Source: Bordetella genomosp. 2
GTDB lineage: Bacteria > Pseudomonadota > Gammaproteobacteria > Burkholderiales > Burkholderiaceae_B
DNA length: 64,000 nucleotides
Reading direction: 5' to 3'
Assembly: GCF_002261345.1 (NCBI RefSeq)
Contig: NZ_NEVT01000003.1
Span: forward strand, 1,240,001 to 1,304,000
The notes under the pieces were generated by a model. That model made no database searches. It was not told the origin of the DNA and saw only the letters and a program-made list of their open reading frames with translations. Position numbers and translations under genes: made by a program. Positions 10,595-18,890 of the stretch are shown piece by piece; positions within the stretch are counted from its first letter, which is position 1; every line of letters starts with the position of its first letter.

Positions 10595-11773
10595 CTACTG
10601 CGCGTCGCGGTTGGGGCGGTTGAGTGCGGTGCCGGGCGTCCATTGATAGCCGGCCGACACGATGCTGCTCGGCGAGCCGGACGCGTTGAGCGCTTCGCGC
10701 GTGTCGATCGAAGCCTGGCTTTCTTCTTCCTGCGGTACGTAGGCCGAGCCTTTGGCCCGCAGCGGGATCTCACTGGCCAGTACGCTGCGCACGAAGTCCC
10801 GCTGGGAGGCGAATTTCAGGGATGCGGGCATCACGGTGCCCAGGACTTCTTCCGGGTCGCGCCGTTCGTGCTCCTTGAACAGGGATTTGACCAGAGCCAG
10901 ATGGCCCAGCTCGTAGTCCAGGAAGCGTTCCCAGATGGCCTTGATGCGGGGATTGGTTTCCTGTTCGACGCAGCTGTAGTAGGTGTAGACCTCGGTCGCT
11001 TCATGGATCAGCAATTTTTCCAACAGCGATTCTCCGGGGTCTTGCAGCGAGCCATACTGTGTGACGTGCTGCTCTTCGATGGAAGCGATTTCGGCATACA
11101 GCTGGCGCGCCAATGGGTCGGCGAACAGTGGACCGATGTTCATGTAATAGTCGTGGGTCTGGTATTCCGCGGCAGTGATGAGGGTGGCGTGCAACTTGGT
11201 GAGCAACGACGCCTGCTCGCGTTGATACGGGCGTCGCACGTCATCCTCGGGAGCGCGGTGTTCATCACGGGTGGGACGGCCGGGCACGATGTCGGTATAG
11301 CCCTGCAGAATGTTGTTGGCGTCCTTGCCTTCCAGACGGTCCAGCATGGCGCTGTAGCGGTACAAATGATCGAAGTCTTCGAGCAGGCCGAAGCGGTAAC
11401 TTTGGGCTTGGTACGGGTCCGGCTCGGCCTGCGCGACGGCCGCCGTCACTTCGATGGCGACTTGCTCATAAGCGATGGTGGTTTCCAGCGGGGAATGGTC
11501 GGCCGACAATAGCCAGTTGATCATGGTCGCCTGGTGATGCTCGACGCGCCGCAGTTGGGCCAGCGGCACGCGCAGTGGCTCGTTGAAGCGGCTGGCGATA
11601 TGTTTCAGGCGCAGCGCGTCCACTTCCAGTCCATTGAGCAGAACGATGCGGATCCGCGTGAAAGCGTCGTCGTCCAGCTTGCTGATGGGTTTGCCCACCG
11701 TGTCGGCCCAGGTGAAACGCTGGCGGTCCAGCGGCACGCCAGCGTTGTCCCACAAATTGTTCATCGTGCCCAT
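10595..11773 (-). CDS. Ferritin-like domain protein, 392 aa
   Basis: A larger helical protein with paired ExxH motifs: EEQH in ASIEEQHVTQYG and ELGH in DYELGHLALVK, plus EYQTHDYYMN and EATEVYTYY helices that could supply the other ligands. The C-terminus is a disordered tail. The ATG at 11773 has AGGAGA 7 bases upstream, favouring it over the ATG at 11764. Eleven bases separate it from the next ferritin-like gene. Such multi-ferritin clusters in related bacteria are often stress-induced; here that is inference. Confidence 0.65.
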   Translation of the reverse strand: MGTMNNLWDNAGVPLDRQRFTWADTVGKPISKLDDDAFTRIRIVLLNGLEVDALRLKHIASRFNEPLRVPLAQLRRVEHHQATMINWLLSADHSPLETTIAYEQVAIEVTAAVAQAEPDPYQAQSYRFGLLEDFDHLYRYSAMLDRLEGKDANNILQGYTDIVPGRPTRDEHRAPEDDVRRPYQREQASLLTKLHATLITAAEYQTHDYYMNIGPLFADPLARQLYAEIASIEEQHVTQYGSLQDPGESLLEKLLIHEATEVYTYYSCVEQETNPRIKAIWERFLDYELGHLALVKSLFKEHERRDPEEVLGTVMPASLKFASQRDFVRSVLASEIPLRAKGSAYVPQEEESQASIDTREALNASGSPSSIVSAGYQWTPGTALNRPNRDAQ

Positions 11774-11829
11774 GTCGGTCTCCTGGAAAACCGCCGCAGG
11801 CAGCAAATGGTGTTCCCGTCGCTACTGGC

Positions 11830-12150
11830 CTAGCCGCTGCGCGGGCCGGACCGCTTGCGCAGCACCGCTGGCGTATCGTCGCGCGGCTTCAGCACGCCCG
11901 ACTCATCGTCGCCTTGCGGGTTGGGGTTGCCGTCGAACTGTGTCGCCTTGCCTTCCGGCGAATCCAGGTCCCCGGCCTGGGAAGGGCGCGAACCGTCTCG
12001 TCCGTCGTGCTGGTTGGCGTGCCGGATCCCTTTTTGCACTTCGTCGCCGATATCTGACTGGGGAGTGTCCGGGTTTGGTGCCTTGGGGGAGCCGGCGCTG
12101 CGTGTTTCGGACGATTTGCTGGAAAGACGTGGGAATACGCGGGGTCTCAT
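11830..12150 (-). CDS. Hypothetical hydrophilic 106 aa protein
   Basis: Not recognised. Low-complexity, rich in Asp, Gly, Pro, Ser and Arg (KAPNPDTPQSDIGDEVQKGI, DLDSPEGKATQFDGNPNPQG), with no hydrophobic core, so probably disordered. A near-perfect AGGAGGT lies 4 bases before the ATG at 12150, which makes it a real and well-translated gene. First in the leftward operon leading to the two ferritin-like genes and DUF2243. Confidence 0.7.
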   Translation of the reverse strand: MRPRVFPRLSSKSSETRSAGSPKAPNPDTPQSDIGDEVQKGIRHANQHDGRDGSRPSQAGDLDSPEGKATQFDGNPNPQGDDESGVLKPRDDTPAVLRKRSGPRSG

Positions 12151-12290
12151 AGCTACCTCCTGTTGAGAAACAGTCCTGCAGCAGTTTCTGTGCCTATGTA
12201 TGGTCGTGCGCGCGGGTTCCCGTGGCGTTTGCCACGCCTGGGTCGAAACCGTCCTAGAATATCTTTGGTCTTCAACCTATTAGGATGACT

Positions 12291-13358
12291 ATGTGGAACC
12301 TTCTCGACAGGCTACGCACTCTTTGCCTACTAGCGATACCTCTGGTCGCGATGTCGCCCGTGGTTGCCACTGCGGCGGCGGTGACCCTGTACCTTGATCC
12401 CCATGGTTCGGATAAAGCCAACGGCGGCAGGCCTGATCAGGCCCTGCGGTCGTTGCAGAAGGCGTTGAATATTGCTTATTTCCGGGTCAAGCAGGGCGCA
12501 GACCAGGTGAGGATTGAGATCGCTCCAGGCCGCTATGTAGGCCAGCAGGTCCGAATCGGCCGGCCTCCGGCAGACGCACATTTTGAAATTGTTGCCCGGC
12601 CAAGCGCCTCTTCGCGTCCGATATTTGACGGCGGTGGCAGAAGGGGGACTTGGTTCATTATGAAAGCTGCGGACCAGAACGAAGCACGCTTTACGTTCTC
12701 AGGGCTGGAAGTCGCCAATTACCTTACTGCGATGTCTTTTGAAGGAAACCGTGAGCTGGTCAACACCAGTCAGGGCAATAACGTCGTTCAGAACATGGTG
12801 TTCCGCAATATCGGTCAAGCTAAATCTGGCGAACAGCCGAGTACGGCGGCTGTGCGATTCGTTAACTCACGCCATAATGTCATTCGTGGCAATCACTTTA
12901 TCAATATTCGCAACAAACGCAGTTGTGGTTTGCTCCACTCGATTTATCTGGCTCATCACTCAAGCGACAATCGTATTGAGAACAACACATTCAAGAACAC
13001 TTGTGGCTCACCCATTCGGCTGCGTGACGCATCGAACAACAATATTGCTACTAGAAATGTCTTTCGCGAGGCAGAGTTTCGGGCAGTTTTCGACGAATGG
13101 TATTGCAACCCGGAACGCATCGATAAATGCACGAAGAAAATACCAGAGTGTCCGTCATGGGGGAATCGCTATGAGGCCAACACTGTGAGCGATTCCGATC
13201 AGCGTGCTATCCGGGAGCCGACCGTGGTGCATATTCCGGAAATCCCCTCCACGTGTGATGTGCAGGCTGGAGCTGCGTCGTCGCCCGCTGCTTCCGGTGC
13301 GTCAACGGCCACGTATCGCGCAACCAACGCCAAGCGCGAGCGCATCATCAGGAAGTGA
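12291..13358 (+). CDS. Secreted right-handed beta-helix protein
   Basis: 355 aa. Signal peptide at residues 1-30 (hydrophobic core LCLLAIPLVAMSPVVATAAA), then short repeating strands with Asn/Arg turns (NVIRGNHFINIRN, NRIENNTFKN, NNIATRNVF), the pattern of parallel beta-helix folds shared by pectate lyases, phage tailspikes and alginate-type enzymes. No catalytic set could be assigned. Conserved Cys pairs occur in the C-terminal half (CNPERIDKC, CPSW). TTAGG lies 6 bases before the ATG at 12291; the ATG at 12285 is too close to it. AT-richer with atypical codon use, so possibly acquired. Confidence 0.65.
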   Translation: MWNLLDRLRTLCLLAIPLVAMSPVVATAAAVTLYLDPHGSDKANGGRPDQALRSLQKALNIAYFRVKQGADQVRIEIAPGRYVGQQVRIGRPPADAHFEIVARPSASSRPIFDGGGRRGTWFIMKAADQNEARFTFSGLEVANYLTAMSFEGNRELVNTSQGNNVVQNMVFRNIGQAKSGEQPSTAAVRFVNSRHNVIRGNHFINIRNKRSCGLLHSIYLAHHSSDNRIENNTFKNTCGSPIRLRDASNNNIATRNVFREAEFRAVFDEWYCNPERIDKCTKKIPECPSWGNRYEANTVSDSDQRAIREPTVVHIPEIPSTCDVQAGAASSPAASGASTATYRATNAKRERIIRK

Positions 13359-13390
13359 CTGACCTCGGTCTGGGTATTTACCAACTCGGC

Positions 13391-13425
13391 AAAAAAAACG
13401 CCCCGCATGGCAGACCATGCGGGGC
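13391..13425 (-). terminator. Rho-independent terminator of the IclR gene
   Basis: Perfect 11-bp stem (13400-13410 with 13415-13425), loop CAGA, and an eight-A run at 13391-13398 that reads as U8 on the minus strand. Ends the leftward IclR transcript and could also stop the convergent beta-helix gene. Confidence 0.85.
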
Positions 13426-13545
13426 AACAAGCATTACCAAGATGTGTGTGTCGTACCTGGAGAGAGGAGGTGCATCACACAGGCACTACGATAAGGCAAT
13501 TGCCTGGCGCGCGGGGCGTTGCGCGCGTGTTTGACTTGCGCCAGA

Positions 13546-14310
13546 TCAAGTTGTGTTCTTGCTGATGGCGCGGGCGGCGCGGATGACGAGGGGGCCGAGC
13601 TCGTGGCGGGCGCGCTCGAGGGTCCACCGGGGCTTCGGCACGGAGATGTTGATGGCCGCGATGGGCTGGCTGTCTTCGTTCAGAATGGCGGCGGCCACAT
13701 TGACGTCGCCCTGGAAGAATTCCTCGTCCGCATAGGCGTAGCGGTTCTCGCGCGCCTCGGCGATCAAACCACGCAATACCTCGACCTCGGTGGTGCTGTG
13801 CGGCGTATATTTCTGCAGCGGCGCACTGGCCAGCCGGCGCTCGGCCTCATCCGACGGCAGGTGCGCCAGCACGGCCCGGCCCGAGGAAGAGGCCGGCATG
13901 GGGATGCGCGTGCCGGTCGGCATATAAACGGGGATGTGCTGAGAGGTGGGCACGCGCATGACGAACACCATGCTGTTGTGTTCGTCGGGCACCGACAGGT
14001 TGACGATCTCTCCCGATTCCTGGTTCAACTGGTGCAGCACCGCGTGGGCGTTCTGGAAGAGCGGTTCGCGGGCCAAGTAGCTGTAGCCCAGGCCCACCGC
14101 CTTGACAGTGACGCGGTAGCGCTTGCTGTACGCGTCTTTCTTCAGATAGCCGCACTGCTCCAGGGTGTAGGCCACGCGCTGCGCCGAGCCGCTGGTGATG
14201 TCGCAGGCTTGCGCGATTTCGCGCAGGTTCATGGTCTCGCAGTTGCGGAAGGCTTCCAGGACCGCGAGACCTTTTTCCAGAGATTGGATGAATAGCGCCG
14301 AATCGGCCAT
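13546..14310 (-). CDS. IclR family transcriptional regulator
   Basis: 254 aa. N-terminal winged helix-turn-helix (LEKGLAVLEAFRNCETMNLREIAQACDITSGSAQRVAYTL, residues about 10-50) and C-terminal IclR effector domain with GRAVLAHLP and the usual closing region. Divergent from the FAD oxidoreductase gene 170 bases away; the shared spacer contains a perfect inverted repeat that is a likely operator. It probably controls the 14.5-20.6 kb catabolic cluster. The effector is unknown. Confidence 0.9.
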   Translation of the reverse strand: MADSALFIQSLEKGLAVLEAFRNCETMNLREIAQACDITSGSAQRVAYTLEQCGYLKKDAYSKRYRVTVKAVGLGYSYLAREPLFQNAHAVLHQLNQESGEIVNLSVPDEHNSMVFVMRVPTSQHIPVYMPTGTRIPMPASSSGRAVLAHLPSDEAERRLASAPLQKYTPHSTTEVEVLRGLIAEARENRYAYADEEFFQGDVNVAAAILNEDSQPIAAINISVPKPRWTLERARHELGPLVIRAARAISKNTT

Positions 14311-14446
14311 CGATGTTCCCGGCGACAGCCCGGCGCGCCAGGCTATCGCATTGCGTAACGTATTTGACTGGCGATGTTATCACCGCCCTTGCTGCAGCCC
14401 AGGGGAGCCAAGGTGGTTGCCATTCGCCATTAATCGATAAATAATA

Positions 14447-14480
14447 ATCGAATATCAAATTATAGTTATCGATATTCGAT
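14447..14480. promoter_or_regulatory. Perfect inverted repeat, likely IclR operator
   Basis: ATCGAATATC (14447-14456) and its exact complement GATATTCGAT (14471-14480) are separated by 14 bases, the right arm ending directly before the oxidoreductase ATG. Further TCGATAA/TTATCGA words lie nearby (14434-14440, 14466-14472). The spacer is strikingly AT-rich. The location between iclR and its putative target operon suggests autoregulation and control of both directions. Confidence 0.65.
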
Positions 14481-15758
14481 ATGTCATCAGAAAACCGGCC
14501 GATACTGCCCGAGGCGGTGGATGTGGCCATCATCGGCGGCGGCATCATCGGGACTTGCACGGCGTACGCGCTGGCCCAGGCCGGCATGCGGGTCTGCGTG
14601 CTGGAAAAGGGCGTGCTGGCCGGCGAGCAGTCGTCGCGCAACTGGGGCTGGGTGCGCACGCTGGATCGCGATCCGGCGGAAGTGCCGCTGGCGCTGCGCG
14701 CCAATCAGCTGTGGGGCGAGATCCAGGCTCGCGCGGAGGTCGGCTTCCGCCGCACCGGCATTCTTTACCTGCAAGAGGACGGGCACGATGCGCAACGGCA
14801 CCAGCGCTGGCTGGACCTGGCCCGCTCTTGCGAAACCGGGGCGACCCTGCTGGATCGGGCCGCGGTGCTGCGCCATTTGCCAGAATCGCCCAGGCCCTGG
14901 AGCGGGGCGCTCTACAGCCCGACGGACGGAGTCGCGGAACCCGGCCTGGCCACGCAGGCCATCGCCGGGCTGGCCCGCGGGCATGGCGCGGTGGTGCTGG
15001 AGCGTTGTGCCGCGCGGGGGCTGGACCTGCAAGCCGGCCGTGTCGCGGGCGTGGTGACTGAACGCGGCCTGATCAAGGCGCAAGCCGTCCTGCTGGCGGG
15101 GGGCGCATGGTCGCGCCTGTTCTGCGGCAACAGCGGCGTCGAATTCCCGCAGCTGAAAGTGCGCGGCTCGGTGCTGCGTACCGGACCTTTCGATGCGCCG
15201 TTGTCGGCCACGGTGAATGGCAAGACGTTCACCTGCCGCAAGCGGGCCGATGGCGGATATACAGTTTCGCAGTTCGGCGCCTCGATGGCGGACGTGGTGC
15301 CGGACAGTTTCCGCCTGATGAGCAAGTTCCTGCGCGCCTGGCTTGCCAATAATGCCTTCGTGAAGGTGCGCTTCGGCAAGCGGTTCTTCGAGGAACTGGC
15401 TATTCCGCGCCGCTTTGCGCTGGATGATGTCAGCCCGTTCGAACGCTGCCGCGTGCTTGATCCCGCGCCTTCGGCGGGCGCGATCGCGACGGCATGGCGG
15501 CGGCTGACGGCGGCCTTCCCGGTTTTCAACGCGGCGCGTATCGCGCACGCCTGGGGTGGCTATATCGATGTCACGCCGGACGCCTTGCCGGTGATGTCGC
15601 AGGTGGACGGCATACCGGGGTTTTATCTGGCCTCGGGGTTTTCCGGCCACGGGTTCGGCATCGGTCCCGCCGCGGGCGAACTGATGGCCGACCTGATCCT
15701 GGGCCGCACGCCGCGTGTCGACATCCAACCGTTCCGACTTGCGCGCTTTGCCGGCTGA
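14481..15758 (+). CDS. FAD-dependent oxidoreductase, DAO family
   Basis: 425 aa. Dinucleotide-binding motif VAIIGGGIIGTCTAYALAQAG at residues about 15-34, E41 in VLEKG for the ribose, SRNWGWVR typical of the D-amino-acid dehydrogenase/glycine oxidase group, and a C-terminal GFSGHGFGIGPAAGEL closing motif. It would oxidise an amino acid or N-substituted amine. First gene of a five-gene rightward cluster with peptidase, Bug proteins and gamma-glutamyltransferase. The ATG at 14481 lies directly after an operator-like repeat with no Shine-Dalgarno; no better start fits the FAD motif. Substrate unknown. Confidence 0.85.
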   Translation: MSSENRPILPEAVDVAIIGGGIIGTCTAYALAQAGMRVCVLEKGVLAGEQSSRNWGWVRTLDRDPAEVPLALRANQLWGEIQARAEVGFRRTGILYLQEDGHDAQRHQRWLDLARSCETGATLLDRAAVLRHLPESPRPWSGALYSPTDGVAEPGLATQAIAGLARGHGAVVLERCAARGLDLQAGRVAGVVTERGLIKAQAVLLAGGAWSRLFCGNSGVEFPQLKVRGSVLRTGPFDAPLSATVNGKTFTCRKRADGGYTVSQFGASMADVVPDSFRLMSKFLRAWLANNAFVKVRFGKRFFEELAIPRRFALDDVSPFERCRVLDPAPSAGAIATAWRRLTAAFPVFNAARIAHAWGGYIDVTPDALPVMSQVDGIPGFYLASGFSGHGFGIGPAAGELMADLILGRTPRVDIQPFRLARFAG

Positions 15759-15807
15759 GGCAGGGCGGATGCCACCCATGCACCACATGACAAAAGGGGA
15801 TACTCCA

Positions 15808-16827
15808 ATGCGTTCATCATCCTTGTTGCACGAGCAGGCCGTCGTGGTCGACGGCCTGGTGTTTTTCAGCGACGGCAGCACTCGCGATATGCGGGCCGGT
15901 GGCGTCAATGCCATCAACCTCACCGTGACCGACATGCGCTCGGACTTCGAGCAGGCGCTCAAGGATGTGATGGCGTGGCGGCAGCGCGCGCTCGACCCCG
16001 ATTCCGGCTGGCTGCTGGTCGAGCGCGCCGAAGATATCGTGCGCGCCAAGCAGGCCGGCAAGCTGGGGCTGATCATGGGCTGGCAGAACGGCCGCCCGCT
16101 GGAGGACCAACTGGACCGGGTGGCGCTGTTCCATACGCTCGGCATGCGGGTCATCCAGTTGACGTACAACGAGGCCAATCTGCTGGGCGACGGCTGCCTG
16201 GAGCGCCGCAACGCCGGTCTGTCGGCGCTGGGTATCGAGATGGTGGCCGAGCTCAACCGGGTCGGTATCGCCATCGACTTGAGCCACTGCGCCGCGCAGA
16301 CCTGCCTGGACGCGGCGCGGCACAGTTCGCGCCCGGTGCTGCTGACGCACGCCAATGCCAATGCTGTGATCCCGCGGCCGCGCAACAAGTCCGACGAGGT
16401 GCTCAAGGCGGTGGCGGCGACCGGCGGCGTGATCGGCTGCAGCATTCATGCCTACCTGAACTGGCGCGGCGATCCGAAGCAGCAGCCGACGCTGGACGAT
16501 TTCGTCGCCAATGTGCGCTACATCGGCGAACTGGTCGGATACGAGCACGTGGGCATCGGCACGGATTTTCCTGCGGTGGACACGTACGAGGCGGTGCGCC
16601 ATGTGATGGTGATGTCGCGTACCAAGTACGCCGCGTCGGGGGGAGATTTTTCGAACGCGTTCGGCGACGTGATGGAAGCGCGCTACCCCACGGAAACACC
16701 CACGCCCGCGCAGTTCCCCGAGCTGACCGCGGCGCTGGCGCGCGGCGGCCTGAGCGAGACGCAGATTCTTGGTGTGCTGGGCGGAAACTTCCAGCGCGCT
16801 TTCGCGGCTGCCTGGTCGGCCGCCTGA
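15808..16827 (+). CDS. M19 (renal dipeptidase-like) family protein
   Basis: 339 aa. Resembles membrane dipeptidases: LTYNEANLLGDGC, GIEMVAELNRVGIAIDLSHC, a second His box VLLTHANANAV, and HVGIGTDF near the C-terminus. The first zinc motif of classical M19 enzymes (DGHND) reads DGLVFF here, so the HxD pair is missing. The protein may be a variant hydrolase with a different metal site. AAGGGGA precedes the ATG at 15808. It lies 49 bases after the oxidoreductase and 14 before a Bug gene, so it is in the same operon. Confidence 0.8.
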   Translation: MRSSSLLHEQAVVVDGLVFFSDGSTRDMRAGGVNAINLTVTDMRSDFEQALKDVMAWRQRALDPDSGWLLVERAEDIVRAKQAGKLGLIMGWQNGRPLEDQLDRVALFHTLGMRVIQLTYNEANLLGDGCLERRNAGLSALGIEMVAELNRVGIAIDLSHCAAQTCLDAARHSSRPVLLTHANANAVIPRPRNKSDEVLKAVAATGGVIGCSIHAYLNWRGDPKQQPTLDDFVANVRYIGELVGYEHVGIGTDFPAVDTYEAVRHVMVMSRTKYAASGGDFSNAFGDVMEARYPTETPTPAQFPELTAALARGGLSETQILGVLGGNFQRAFAAAWSAA

Positions 16828-16841
16828 AGGGGAGGAACACC

Positions 16842-17808
16842 ATGACACTCCGTCACATCCTGCGCGCGATCGGCATGGGGGCCGCGCTGGCCTGCGCCGC
16901 CCTGGCAACGGCCCGTGCCGCCTATCCCGAGCGCACCATCCGCATCGTCGTGCCATACCAGCCGGGCGGCTCGACCGACACGGTGGTGCGCAAGTTCGCC
17001 GAGCTGGCGGCGCCCGAGCTGGGCCAGTCCATCATCATCGAGAACAAGGGGGGGCGCAGGCGCCACCCTGGGGGCCCGCGCGCTGGCGAACGCCGAGCCG
17101 GACGGCTATACGCTGGCGATCCTGCCCAGCCCGGTGTTCCGCATGCCGCATATCCAGGACATGGGCTACGACCCGAACCGCGATTTCACCTACGTGATGA
17201 TGCTCAGCGGCTATACGCTCGGCGTGGCCGTCCCGGCCAACGCCCCGTACCGTGACTGGGCCGGGTTCATCGACTACGCCCGCAAGCACCCGGGCGACAT
17301 CGCGTACGGCACGGCGAGCGTGGGCAGTGCCTCCAACGTGATGATGGAGGACATCGCCAGGCGCAATGGCGTGACCTGGCGGCACATTCCCTACAAGGGC
17401 GAGTCCGACGTGATCCAGGGCGTGCTGGGCGGGCAGTTGCAGGCCTATGCCGGTTCCACCACGGTCCTGCCAATGGTGCAGGCGGGCAAGATGCGCATGC
17501 TGGTGACCTGGGGCGACGCGCGCAGCGCGCAGTTTCCCGACGTGCCGACCCTGCACGAGCTGGACGGCACGCCGGCGGCATATGCCCCGTTCGGCATCGC
17601 CGCCCCCAAGGGGCTGCCGCCGGAGATCCTGCAAACCTTGCACGATACGTTCAAGCGCGTTGCCGAATCGGAAGCCTTCCGGTCCATCCTGACCCAGTAC
17701 GGGCAGGAACTGGTCTACCTGGACAGCGCCGCCTACGCGCGCTATGCCGCCGAGCAATTCGAAGCCGAAAGGAAAATCGTCCAGGACTTGGGCCTGAAGG
17801 CGAACTGA
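16842..17808 (+). pseudogene. Bug/TctC-type solute-binding protein, frameshifted
   Basis: Periplasmic tripartite-tricarboxylate binding protein. A signal peptide (MTLRHILRAIGMGAALACAA, residues 1-20 and on) and the start PERTIRIVVPYQPGGSTDTV are in the frame of ATG 16842. The rest (GAGATLGARALANAEPDGYT to the stop) is in the next frame. The shift falls in a run of seven G at 17048-17054; six G would restore a single ~322 aa frame. GGAGGAAC precedes the ATG. It could be a real inactivation, a phase-variable tract, or a sequencing error. All conserved Bug motifs survive on both sides, suggesting a recent event. Confidence 0.85.
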
Positions 17809-17854
17809 CGCCATTCTCCGCGACGTACGGGCGGATCGACCAAGGAGCATCTCT

Positions 17855-18874
17855 ATGGTTAACGCTGTATCAGTAGACGAGAAGAACGCCCCGGCGCGCC
17901 GCCGTTTCATGGGCCTGTTGGGCGGCGCGACGCTGGCCGGGCTGGGGCCGCTGCGCACGGCGAGGGCAGCGGCGGGCTGGCCCACCCAGCCGATCCGCTT
18001 GGTCGTGGGCTACCCGCCGGGCGGCGGCACGGACACGGTGGCCCGCCTGCTGGCCGAGCAGTTTTCACGCAGCCTGGGGCAGCAGGTCGTCGTCGAGAAT
18101 CGCCCGGGGGCCAGCGGCACCATCGCCACCCAGCAGGTGGTGCGCTCGGCGCCCGACGGCTACACCTTGCTGTTCGCCACGGCGTCGCCGCTGACCGGCG
18201 CGCCGCTTACCATGAAGGGGCTGCAGTACGACCCCATGGCCGACCTGGCCCCGATCACGCTGGTGGGCAACGGGCCGTTCATCCTGGTGGCCAACCCGGC
18301 GTTTCCGCCGAATACGCTGCCGGAGCTCGTGGAGTATGCGCGGCAGCATCCGGGCGAAGTCAATTATGCGTCGCCCGGCAATAGCACGGCCAACTACTTC
18401 TTCTGCGAATTGCTCAACATGGATGCCGGCATCAAGACCGTCAATGTGCCTTACAAGGGCAGTTCGGCGCTGGTGAACGACTTGATCGGCGGCTACGTGC
18501 AATACACGCTCGAGACACCCGGCACGACCTTGCCGCTGATCCGCCAGGGCAAGCTCAAGGCGTTGGCGATCCTGCACGACCGGCGGCTGGCCAAGGCGCC
18601 GGAGATCCCCACTACCGCCGAGGCAGGCTATCCGCAACTGCTTGGCGGCTCGTGGTATGGCCTGCTGGCGCCGGCCGGCACGCCGCGGCCCATCCTGGAC
18701 AAAGTCCAGCAGGCTACCGTGGCAGCGCTCGCGACGCCGGCGATGCGCACGGCCCTGGAAGAACGCGATGTCCTGGCCCAGGGCAATACGCCCGAGCAGT
18801 TCCGGCAATTCATCGAGGCCGAGTACCGCCGGTGGAAGGACGTGACCGGCCGGCTCGGCATCAAACCCCAATGA
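17855..18874 (+). CDS. Bug/TctC-type solute-binding protein
   Basis: 339 aa periplasmic binding protein for a carboxylate-type ligand. The N-terminus ARRRFMGLLGGATLAGL has a twin-arginine-like signal. The Bug core follows: WPTQPIRLVVGYPPGGGTDTVAR, QQVVVENRPGASGTIA, APDGYTLL and NVPYKGSSALVNDLIGG. No TctA or TctB membrane partner is in this cluster, which is common for Bug proteins. Second Bug gene in the operon after a frameshifted paralogue; the next gene is gamma-glutamyltransferase, 16 bases on. Confidence 0.9.
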   Translation: MVNAVSVDEKNAPARRRFMGLLGGATLAGLGPLRTARAAAGWPTQPIRLVVGYPPGGGTDTVARLLAEQFSRSLGQQVVVENRPGASGTIATQQVVRSAPDGYTLLFATASPLTGAPLTMKGLQYDPMADLAPITLVGNGPFILVANPAFPPNTLPELVEYARQHPGEVNYASPGNSTANYFFCELLNMDAGIKTVNVPYKGSSALVNDLIGGYVQYTLETPGTTLPLIRQGKLKALAILHDRRLAKAPEIPTTAEAGYPQLLGGSWYGLLAPAGTPRPILDKVQQATVAALATPAMRTALEERDVLAQGNTPEQFRQFIEAEYRRWKDVTGRLGIKPQ

Positions 18875-18890
18875 AGGTGGAGTCTCCATC

